Shown one piece after another: positions 56,190 to 64,000 of a stretch of DNA of 64,000 nucleotides. Under the pieces are notes generated by a model. The model had not been told where the DNA came from, did no database searches, and worked only from the letters and a program-made list of their open reading frames with translations. Location: contig JAQFVV010000043.1 of assembly GCA_028023455.1 (NCBI GenBank), forward strand, positions 3,597,483 to 3,661,482, given 5' to 3'. Source of the stretch: Epiperipatus broadwayi (lineage: Eukaryota > Onychophora > Udeonychophora > Euonychophora > Peripatidae). Within the stretch, counting starts at the first letter, position 1, and every line of letters starts with the position of its first letter. The position numbers and the translations under genes are program-made.

Positions 56190-56720
56190 ATTCTGCAAAA
56201 CAAAAAAAAATTGTTAAAGCAACCAATTAAAAAAACTATTACAAAAATGATGGACTTTCTATAGGTTTGGTACATTTGCCAGCAAGTAATTCTGAAAGGC
56301 AAAAAAAAATTGTTAAAGTAAAATGACAGCCTTTCCAACAGGCCAGGTACATTTCTAGATTCTAAAAAAATATATGGTATTTTACAAAAGACATAAGGAA
56401 TAAAACTTGTTGAAGGAAAAAATGCTCAGAAAAAAAATCAGTACATGTATTTTTAATTACAGTACAGACTGAATAGGTATAGTATTTAAATTGTGAACAA
56501 ATGTGATTGCAATACAGAAATTCATGTTTGAAATGTGATATTTAGTGAGGGGGAAGAAATAGATGTTATAGTACTGTATTTACAGTTAATTTTGGTAAGT
56601 GTGTAGTGTGATATCATATATTTTGTGACTCCATGGTAATATCGTGCATAATTGAAATTGATTAAAGCAACCTAAAAAAAAATTATTGTAAAATGATGAC
56701 CTTTCCTATAGCTGGGTATA
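56190..56720. repeat. Diverged local repeats and an interspersed repeat copy
   Basis: Three related segments (56170-56270, 56276-56360, 56660-56720) share AA..AAAAAAAATTGTTAAAG, AAAATGA(T)G(G)AC.TT.C and GG...GGTACATTT-like blocks. Within this region 56455-56505 (ACAGTACAGACTGAATAGG, TATAGTATTTAAA) matches the last 45 bases of the window (63953-64000). Confidence 0.5.
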
Positions 56721-56724
56721 TATA

Positions 56725-57115
56725 CTTGTATATAATAATTTTAATTTTTTTTTTAAAATGAGTTTTTCAAATTGATTCGTAAGAATCATGGATGAAAATA
56801 CATTTTGATTAAAATAAAATGATTATTTTAAGAATATATATCTATGAAGTGATAAATAGATTTAAAAGTTATAACATTAGATTATAGTTAAAAGCATGGG
56901 TGAGTTTGAACAAGATAGCGAATGGGAAAAACTGACCCAAAAAATAAAATGTAATTTATCAGAATTGAACATGACAATCTAGTAACCACTGTGTATCCAA
57001 AATTATTGAAATTAATTACTATTGCAAATTTGTTGTCAAAGATAAAATAAAAAGAAGACATTGCAGAACAATGTAAGATAAGACAGATAAAATCACGATA
57101 ACCATAATCATTTTT
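56725..57115. other. AT-rich, no feature recognised
   Basis: Nothing recognised. Confidence 0.45.
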
Positions 57116-57119
57116 CAAA

Positions 57120-57380
57120 ACACTATCGATCTAGAGAAACTGAAGATCTCTTTAAGTTTAATCCAGTTTTTCCTATCCATAGTCTTTCTTTTTTCTTACC
57201 AACATAATAAAAATTATTATCTCTACTACCTATCTCTCATGCGGTCTATCTAAATTTCGTGAGATCTAAAACTTTTAAGTTTTTATCTGTTATCTCTGAT
57301 ATGGACATATGCAACCATTTCCATTTCATTCTCTTAATTTCTTCAATTTCATGCATAGTTTATAACTAATTTTACCTATT
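57120..57380 (-). pseudogene. RTE-type LINE 3' remnant, third and most decayed copy
   Basis: On the minus strand 'RMKWKWLHMSISEITDKN' fits the 'R.KW.WAGH..R..D.RW' region that precedes the C-terminal block of RTE LINEs. CTGGATTAAACTTAAAGAG and the 3' portion parallel the 42645 copy (TGGATTGAACTTGGAGAG). It is badly frameshifted. Confidence 0.5.
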
Positions 57381-57406
57381 GCTTTCATCTGTATTAATGC
57401 CTTACC

Positions 57407-57526
57407 TGGTTTGGCACAGATAGCAGAGTGTCTGGTTTGGATCAGAAGGTTGCGAAACCAATTAAGGTGCTTGCAGGTCTGACCCTTGAACTTCTTATAA
57501 ACTCGCGAGCAATAAAGCCATATCCT
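57407..57526 (+). repeat. Second SINE family, copy 3
   Basis: Best tRNA-like head of the family: ATAGCAGAGTGTCTGG (A-box-like) and GGTTGCGAAACC (B-box-like with one inserted base). The 3' end is TATAAACTCGCGAGCAATAAA. Confidence 0.6.
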
Positions 57527-57529
57527 TTT

Positions 57530-57915
57530 TTTATATCTGTATTAATAATCTGACCAAAATATTTATAATTGCTAACTTCTACTAATTTATTATTACCATT
57601 GTTTTCTGTTTTAAAGCTTTCCTATGATAGCTCTTGTAACATTTCATGAATTTAAGAAGCTTTATCTGAAGTAATTATATTATTTTCAAAATCTATATGA
57701 TTTAAATAATCTCCATTTATTTTTATTTGCTTACAAAATATTTTGTGTAAAATTGTTATTAATGTTTTGGAGAGTTATTACAGATCGTTGCCAATGTTAC
57801 CTTCTTCTAGTATCATCATGTACTCTATCTAATCATTGCTGATATATTTGACAAATATTACTATAATGGTCAAATATCCAATACAATTTATTTTTCCATA
57901 ATGTTGTCACAAATA
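57530..57915. other. AT-rich, no feature recognised
   Basis: Nothing recognised. Confidence 0.45.
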
Positions 57916-57918
57916 CAT

Positions 57919-58094
57919 AAATAAATAATCAATCAAATTCCAGACTGAAATAAACAACTATTAATAACTATACTAATCAAACCAGCTTTCATCTCCATTG
58001 AGACATTCTCAATGGAGATTAAAGCTGGTTTGATGAATATTATAATATAGTTATTAATAGTTGTTTATTTCGATCTTATTTTGATTGATAAATA
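57919..58094. repeat. Hairpin, arms about 80 bp
   Basis: Core AAACCAGCTTTCATCTCC against GGAGATTAAAGCTGGTTT, with TCTCAATGG/CCATTGAGA at the loop. It extends outward to AAATAAACAACTATTAATA and its complement, and to AATCAATCAAA / TTTGATTGAT. MITE-like; no target duplication identified. Confidence 0.8.
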
Positions 58095-58099
58095 TTATT

Positions 58100-58505
58100 C
58101 AAAATTTGACAATATTCTGAGTACTGGTTTCAAAACTTTACTCTCCTCAGAAATACCCTTGGAGAATCAAATGGCTTTCATAATCATATATCCAAATGGA
58201 GAATGGCATTTCATAATAATTATTACTTACGATAACTTTTCTTAAAATTTGGAGTGACCTATGGTATTTTAATCAATTTTAAATTCAGTTTCTTTTTGCT
58301 TAACTTCAATCTAATGTAATCTATAGTGATCTTAATGTGAGAAAGGGGGCAACAAAAACTAGAATCATTTTATAATGTCTGAGTGCATTTTAGTACATGT
58401 TTCCACCACTAGTTGCCTCTTGCAAGGACCCCTCTGCAGCAGGCTGCTGATTGTCATTATTGAGTGAAGTTATGATGCCATATAATAAATGTTTTTGTTA
58501 ATTGA
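58100..58505. other. No clear feature, possibly mariner 5' sequence
   Basis: The part next to the transposase remnant (58330-58505) may be its 5' UTR, but inverted terminal repeats were not found. Confidence 0.35.
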
Positions 58506-58509
58506 GTCT

Positions 58510-59140
58510 CACTTTTTGTAATAGTTGAAAAGTTGGAGTAATGTGAAATTTTATTAAGAAAAACAGTATGGAAAGCAATTGTAATACTTAAAACAGCTTA
58601 CAAAAAAACTGCTCTGGAGAAAACACCAGTTTATGAGTGGCTTAATAGAAGTGCCAAATTCACTATATCCCCAAAAAGTATAGTGAGTGAAGTCCTTTAA
58701 GAAGACAATGCTGATTTCTTGTATTTTGATGCAAATGACATTGAGCACTCAAAATTTATTTGTAACAATCAGGCATTTTACCTAGAAGTTTTAAAATGTT
58801 TGCAAGATGTGGTAAAATAAAAATGTCCCAATTTATGGCAATGTAGTAAGTGCAAGATTCACCATGTTGATGCACCAGTGCACAAAGTCCTGAGCATGAA
58901 ATAATTTTAAATTAAAAATGGCATGATTCAGCTTAGTCATCGGTCATATTCATCTGAACTTGCTGTGTGAGATCTTTTTCTTTCCTCGAATGAAAAATGC
59001 CTCAAGAAAAAAGTTTTGCAGACTTGGAAGTGGTGAAGGAAAAATGATGGGAGCACGAAAAGGCAATACTTTGCAAAAGTTTTAGTACTTTTAAAAAGTG
59101 GGAAATACATTTATACTCATGCATTACATCAAATAGACAA
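58510..59140 (+). pseudogene. mariner-type (Tc1/mariner) transposase
   Basis: 'AIVILKTAYKKTALEKTPVY' then 'EWLNR' (58575-58650) matches the helix-turn-helix 'LK.AYG..ALS...VFEW.KRF' of mariner transposases. 'NQAFYLEVLKCLQDVV' then 'KCPNLWQC' (58768-58845) matches 'YYLEVL..LR..VR.KRP.LW'. 'IHHVDAPVHKVLS' (58855) is the HHDNAPAH block with the second catalytic Asp replaced by Val. 'SYSSELAV*DLFLFPRMK' (58950-59005) is the YSPDLAPCDFFLFP block. The first catalytic region is deleted. Dead copy. Confidence 0.8.
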
Positions 59141-59267
59141 TACTTTGAAAGAGATTCAACTTCGGAGGTTTTTTTGGGATTCCTCCCTCCCCTTATATAG
59201 ATCTTATATGGAACTGATAGAAGATGAAAAATCTGATTTCTAATATCTTTTTCAACTTACTGGATCA

Positions 59268-59700
59268 AGTGGAATTGTGGGTAATGTTTAGTTTAAATGT
59301 TATTTTGTATTCTTTAAATAAATCTTTATTATTAAAAAATTATGATTCTGAAGCAATTAACTTATTTAAAAGTTCTTTTAGTATTAAGGGTGTATGTGAG
59401 GTAAGTGGAATTATGGGTAATGTTTAGTTTAAATGTTATTTTGTATTCTATAAATAAATCTTTATTATTAAAAAATTATGATTCTGAAGCAATTAACTTA
59501 TTTAAAAGTTCTTTTAGTATTAAGGGTGTATGTGAGGTAAGTGGAATTATGGGTAATGTTTAGTTTAAATGTTATTTTGTATTCTTTAAATAAATCTTTA
59601 TTATTAAAAAATTATGATTCTGAAGCAATTAACTTATTTAAAAGTTCTTTTAGTATTAAGGGTGTATGTGAGGTAAGTGGAATTATGGGTAATGTTTAGT
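59268..59700. repeat. 136-bp tandem repeat, three copies plus a partial
   Basis: Units start at AGTGGAATT at 59268, 59404, 59540 and 59676, an exact 136-bp period with very few differences. Each boundary contains GAGGTAAGTGG, a consensus 5' splice-donor string. The origin of the unit is not recognised. The array begins about 130 bp after the mariner remnant. Confidence 0.92.
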
Positions 59701-59704
59701 TTAT

Positions 59705-59920
59705 ATATATTTTTATTTTGTAGTTCTTTACACTTAAGAAGTCTGCTTGTAGCAGTGAAACCATTTGTAATGTTTTAGAGTTTATTTTCTTGGCTAGTCT
59801 GGTTCTGGTTGAGTTGTAAATTTGGGGGTAATTTTGATTATTTATTGACTAGTTTAGCTTTAATCAATAAGGCAAGTCATATATTGTGTGATCTTGCTTT
59901 TATAAGCTTGTATTTATGAA
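59705..59920. other. No feature recognised
   Basis: Nothing recognised. Confidence 0.45.
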
Positions 59921-59924
59921 TATG

Positions 59925-60067
59925 TAATATAGGGAGTGTGCCAATAGCTCAAACAAGCTCTTATTAATCTGGGGATAGGAATATTCTAGATAGAGATTTT
60001 AAATATCTCTCTGTTACCACATTTATTAATAAGAGCTTATTTGAGATATTGGTACACTCCCTGTATT
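59925..60067. repeat. Foldback related to family B
   Basis: Arms ATAGGGAGTGTGCCAATAGC and ATTGGTACACTCCCTGTAT, then AAGCTCTTATTAAT against ATTAATAAGAGCTT. The interior CTGGGGATAGG...ATAGAGATTTTAAATATCTC resembles the post-ribozyme part of family B. The ribozyme itself is absent. Confidence 0.75.
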
Positions 60068-60202
60068 ATATGTATATAGCTTTTGCATATGATTTTTATT
60101 ATTTATTCTACTTTTTATATTCATCAATGATGTCTTAATGTATATTCTGAAAGACTTTAAAATGATTTTTTTTTTTAAAATTGCATTACATAGTAACAAA
60201 CT

Positions 60203-60204
<2 letters not shown>

Positions 60205-60230
<26 letters not shown>
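60205..60230. repeat. (TA)n microsatellite
   Basis: About 13 TA dinucleotides. Confidence 0.85.
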
Positions 60231-60234
<4 letters not shown>

Positions 60235-60799
60235 TTTCTCACTTTATATATTTTATTTTCTCACTTTATAGATTTTAATTTATAAATAACTTGAACAGCA
60301 GTATACACTATTTTCATAATGATTAAATACTTTCATTTTATATTTATCTTAATATTAGGTTTTCTAAAAATTCATGACTTCTTTCTTGATTAAATATTGT
60401 TTGTCACAATTTTGTTACATTTTTTCTTAATATAATGTTATTTCTGAGTTTCACTAATAATTTTTGGGTTTCATGTTGGTAGGAAATGGAATTCTGGGAT
60501 ACAAATGGCAACCCTATAATTATGGCACATTACTTTGTCATAATTTGACTGGCTATTAGTATTGTGGCACCCATATAAAGCTCATGATAATGAATGATTT
60601 TGGACAGTAACATTAGTTCCTAAGTTTGGAAATATAATTTGTAGGGTTCATATTGAGTTCATTCTGAATTTTCATCAAGGTTGGCAAATATATGCTTACA
60701 AACACTAAAAGCTTTAAAAGTAGGTGGATTGATTCTATTCTTTATCCTGTCTCAACAGTGTTATTTATTCATGGCCTGAGGGGACAGTGGTTTACTCTG

Positions 60800-60832
<33 letters not shown>

Positions 60833-60838
<6 letters not shown>

Positions 60839-60896
60839 CATACACTAGATCTTCATATATATATATATATATATATATGAAGATCTAGTGTATGAA
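60833..60896. repeat. Perfect hairpin with (TA)n core
   Basis: ATACACTAGATCTTCA, a TA run, then TGAAGATCTAGTGTAT: exact complementarity outside the TA run. Preceded by another (TA)n at 60805-60830. Confidence 0.9.
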
Positions 60897-61035
60897 TATC
60901 TGAGTGCCTCACTGAGAGTCAAAATCTCAAAATCAGTCTGAGGATAGGTATTATTCAAGATAGAGATGTTTAAATATTTTCTCTTGTGGCACTTATCGAT
61001 GAAAGCTTGTTAGAACTATTGGTATGGATCCTATA
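60897..61035 (+). repeat. Degenerate family B hammerhead repeat
   Basis: GTGCCTCACTGAGAGTC ... AGTCTGAGGATAGG keeps stem I CCUCA/UGAGG (five pairs) and the GUC triplet, but box 1 is CUGAGAG and GAAA is lost. The downstream GAGATGTTTAAATATTTTC and AAGCTTGTTAGAACTATTGG match the family. Confidence 0.6.
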
Positions 61036-61037
61036 TT

Positions 61038-61069
<32 letters not shown>

Positions 61070-61071
61070 TG
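61038..61071. repeat. (CA)n(TA)n microsatellite
   Basis: About 11 CA dinucleotides followed by TA dinucleotides. Confidence 0.9.
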
Positions 61072-61397
61072 AGCTATGTATTAATGACTGTATCCCCAAA
61101 AAGATAATATAATTTTAGATAAATTCATATTTTATCACTTCATTATAGTAAGGCCTGCTATAATGAAGGTTTTTGCAGCAAACAAAATATATAATGAACA
61201 CATTTTTTTCAGTAAAACAACATTTATAAAACAAATACAAATTTTACATTGAATATTAGTCTGGCAGATATCTTCATCGCATTTTCTAACAATTAAGTTA
61301 TCAGTTTAATTTATTTACCTTTTTATTTGCATCCTCACCAGTAAAAGTATTACACTTATTTTTAAAGTTATTTTGTTGTGCATGTATAATAATTTTA

Positions 61398-61624
61398 TTA
61401 AAACAGGCAAAACTCTCCATACAGTAGGGACACTCAGTGCAAGCCGGAGTAATCAATGGATGCCAGAAAGCTTGTGCATAAAATCCTTATCTAGTGACTA
61501 CTCATCCAATATCCCCAGACTAGTTTCTGGCTTGTGGCCTTCATCAGGAATGGCAATACGTATGGAGAGTTTTGCCTGTTTTAATAATAGTTATGAGAAA
61601 GCATAAGAAATTCTAATCACGTGA
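61398..61624. mobile_element. Family C element with 13-bp target duplication
   Basis: TATAATAATTTTA at 61385-61397 and 61625-61637. Left arm complete through the hammerhead; the right arm is reduced to TATGGAGAGTTTTGCCTG and the terminus. The minus-strand ribozyme (61512-61547) has CUGAUGA, GGC/GCC stem II, GAAA, a two-pair stem III and GUC. Its 5' stem I strand was removed by the central deletion. Confidence 0.85.
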
Positions 61625-62178
61625 TATAATAATTTTACTTATGAATCCAAAAAAGCAAAATTAGAAAACCTAATTAACATTGCCATAAAAAATCCCACAC
61701 AATAAAAGACTTTGAAAATAAAAAGGCTACAACAAATAGCCATTCAGCACAATATGGACTTTTCAGAACCCTTCCCTCTTTTATAAAATGTCAGACATCT
61801 TTTTATATTTCTGAAAGGCTTATTTATTCAAGTCTCACTTTGTTGCCATTTTGAATATCGATTTTCTAAATCAGAGATCTGATTTTTATTAGCATAAGTT
61901 CGTTTATATTTTTAAACGTTTCATTATAGTCTTCACTATAAGCTAGAAGAAGGGTCAGCAAACTTTTTAACATAGCCATTTTGTTTAAATCAGCCCCCCC
62001 CCCCACACACACGCACATTAAAGAGTCACAAGAAAAGAGATGAAAAATATGTTCCTGAAGAAATACAAATTTCTGAATGGCTGTGGATATATTTGAACAT
62101 TTATTTTAGTAATAGAATCCATATACATCCTAATAAAAATAAAAATTTTCAAAATAAATGTAAACAAAAAATTACTTT

Positions 62179-62508
62179 ATACAGAAGCTAAACTCTCCAT
62201 AAAGTAGTGCCACTCAATGCAAGCCAGAGTAATCAATGGATGCAAGAAGGTGTGTGCATAAAATCCTTAACTAGTGCCTATACTCATCCAATATCTCTAG
62301 ACTAGTTTCTAGCTTGTGGCTTTCATCAGTGAGGAGCTAGAAACTAGTCTGGGAATATTGGATTAATAGGCACTAGATAGAGATTTTACGCACATCCATT
62401 GATTACTCTGGCTTGCACTGAGTGGCGCTACTGCATGGAGAGTTTAGTCTCTGTGTAAACAGCTTGTGTAAACATAAAGAATGGTGATCATTTGATGTTT
62501 ATTGGTTT
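62179..62508. mobile_element. Family C foldback with 13-bp target duplication
   Basis: AAAAAATTACTTT at 62166-62178 and 62509-62521. Left arm CTCCATAAAGTAGTGCCAC, right arm GTGGCGCTACTGCATGGAG. The centre (62330-62350) is deleted, so only the left-arm ribozyme (minus) is complete. Right terminus GTGATCATTTGATGTTTA. Confidence 0.85.
62293..62337 (-). ncRNA. Hammerhead ribozyme, family C, core intact, stem I weak
   Basis: Minus strand: CUGAUGA 62329 to 62323, stem II AGC/GCU around CACAA, GAAA 62309 to 62306, stem III AC/GU, GUC with predicted cleavage after 62300. Stem I UAGAGA against UCCUCA has two A-C mismatches compared with the family consensus UGGGGA/UCCUCA. Confidence 0.55.
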
Positions 62509-62524
62509 AAAAAATTACTTTGTT

Positions 62525-62910
62525 AGTTTGATTTATTCACAAACTTATAATATTTAAATATTCATTATATACAATAATTACTATTCTATAATAAAGTTTA
62601 ATTCAAAAACCGGCATTGTAATGCATATTTTTCCTTTTACAAATTACAAAAGGAATTTTAAAATGTCTTTATAGTTATCATGATAGAAGCCATGAGACTG
62701 GGATCAAAGAGTCACGTTTCACTCATGATCCATATTTTTCCAATCCCTGAACTAGAATAATAAACTCAGAATCTTCAAGAAAAAAAAAGATTATCAAGTG
62801 AGAAAGTAGATATCTTTAATATATGCAAATTTTAAATTTTTTTCTTAGTGTAAATTTGTTTACGCTTTATATTTTATGCTTTCATTAAAGTCAAACTATA
62901 AATTTTTCAA
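62525..62910. other. AT-rich, no feature recognised
   Basis: Nothing recognised. Confidence 0.45.
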
Positions 62911-62917
62911 AACATAA

Positions 62918-63003
62918 ACATGTGTGTGATCAGGTGGGTCAACAATATGAGATGGCTTGGAGAGTTGAGCGTTGTGTGAAAGTCTGAATTCTAATCCCTT
63001 ATA
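62918..63003 (+). repeat. Family A fragment (B-box segment)
   Basis: ACATGTGTGTGATCAGGTGG, ATGAGATGGCTTGGAGAGTT and AGTCTGAATTCTAATCCC, as at 21190-21290. No ribozyme. Confidence 0.7.
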
Positions 63004-63004
63004 T

Positions 63005-63520
63005 ATTACTATATCTAAAATAATTATTTTAAAGAGCATATTTTCAAGCTTTCTCAAAATAATTTTTATTGCTTTGCAGTAGTTAAAAAAATAAAACTAA
63101 ATTATAGAAATAAAAGTATTTTATTTTACAATTTATGAAATTACTGACATATATACAGAATGGTTTGCTATAACAAATAAAATTAGTTTTGGAAGGTCAT
63201 TCATTACACTATCCATTTATCACTTGTGGCCAATTGAGGCTTGCAGACATATAAATACTTACCGATCAACATTACCATTTAAACGGGAAAAATAAAAGAA
63301 ATGAAAATCAAAGAATAATTTAAAGAAAAATTAATAAGTAAAGAGATGTAAAGACTTCATTATGCCAAAACAAAAATCTTTATAAAATTAAATACAATAT
63401 TGTAAAGAACAGACAATTTTTATATAAAAAAAGTCATATTCAATTTCTTATAAAAAATCCCTATTTTGTCAGTGGTCTGAATCAATGTTTGTCTACAATG
63501 CTGTTTAATTTGTTTCTTTT
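63005..63520. other. AT-rich, no feature recognised
   Basis: Nothing recognised. Confidence 0.45.
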
Positions 63521-64000
63521 TTTTTATCAAGAAATTTATTTAACACAAAATATACATAGTATTATGATATACAGGATAACAGGTTAAGCTTGGCTAAAAG
63601 GTTAAGAGTTCTCATGCATGTATTATTATGTGGACATTGGTCTATCTTGTACAACTTTGTATTGATAGTGGTTGCAGTATTTCAATTGAACGACATTGTG
63701 TTCCTGCAACAGGTTGATGCTTAGAGTGACCATAGAGTATTTATAGGGATGATAAATATATTGCTTTTTGATGGTGGGTTTGATGTGAGTTTGTTGCAGT
63801 GTTTGCATTATTGTTGTATCGGAACTTCAAACAGTCTCCATGTCTCAAAGAAGGCCGTAGAGGTAGAGAGGATTTCTTCAACTAGTCATTGTAATAAATT
63901 ACAAGGTAGTAATTCTGCCATGAATAGAAACACTTGGAACATGTCCTTGTAGCTACAGTACAGAACTGAATAGGTATAGTATTTAAACCATGAAAAAATG
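63521..64000. repeat. Edge of an unrecognised repeat
   Basis: More balanced composition than the surroundings. The last 45 bases (ACAGTACAGAACTGAATAGG, TATAGTATTTAAA) match 56455-56505. The open frames here show no family signature. The element continues beyond the window. Confidence 0.45.

Overview
The window looks like AT-rich, gene-poor intergenic or intronic DNA from an animal, most likely an invertebrate. Base composition is strongly A+T by eye, with many (TA)n and one long (TCTA)n microsatellite. I found no intact host gene. Nearly everything recognisable is a transposable element or its remains: non-LTR retrotransposons, a Penelope-like element (PLE), a hAT and a mariner transposase pseudogene, tRNA-derived SINEs, MITE-like hairpins and many foldback repeats. 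This mix fits an invertebrate metazoan. I cannot name the species.

The main result is that three interspersed repeat families (called A, B and C here) each carry a type I hammerhead ribozyme (HHR) with a 2-3 bp stem III. Family A (stem I UUGGU/ACCAA, usual cleavage after AUA) occurs as tandem dimers about 454-481 bp apart or as inverted dimers, at 13.4-14.8, 17.5, 23.9-24.4, 40.8-41.2, 43.3, 45.25-45.6, 46.0-46.9 and 54.8-55.4 kb. Family B (stem I near CCUCA/UGGGG, GUC or GUA) is at 0.18-0.34, 51.4-51.8 and, degenerate, 60.9 kb. Family C (same stem I, GUC) is at 6.3-8.6, 50.0-50.6, 61.4 and 62.2 kb, with ribozyme-less copies at 0.46 and 26.7 kb. Several copies keep every core nucleotide; most are decayed. 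Many are bounded by 9-16 bp target-site duplications, so they spread by retroposition. This is the organisation of metazoan retrozymes. PLEs are known to carry HHRs, and both PLE fragments here have a family A hammerhead upstream on the same strand, which makes the PLE a candidate mobilising partner (inference).

Layout. 0-5 kb: family B and C fragments, a PLE remnant between 92-bp inverted repeats, a foldback, SINEs. 5.7-8.8 kb: one hAT transposase pseudogene split by three family C insertions. 8.9-13 kb: SINEs and an LTR-like patch. 13.4-18 kb: family A cluster, MITE, SINE. 18.2-22 kb: LINE 3' ends, the inverted tetranucleotide microsatellite. 22.6 kb: a 66-bp-arm near-perfect hairpin. 23.9-25.2 kb: family A inverted pair followed by the longest open PLE fragment (GIY-YIG endonuclease). 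26-29 kb: SINEs and a segmental tandem duplication. 29-38.7 kb: very AT-rich, almost featureless. 38.7-48.2 kb: family A copies, SINEs, RTE-type LINE 3' end, a retroposed tRNA-Gly. 48.8-53.25 kb: one decayed full-length non-LTR retrotransposon (endonuclease, RT, C-terminus) with four nested insertions. 53.3-58.1 kb: MITE, family A dimer, LINE and SINE remnants. 58.5-59.7 kb: mariner pseudogene and a 136-bp triplication. 59.9-64 kb: foldbacks and two family C copies with clear target-site duplications.
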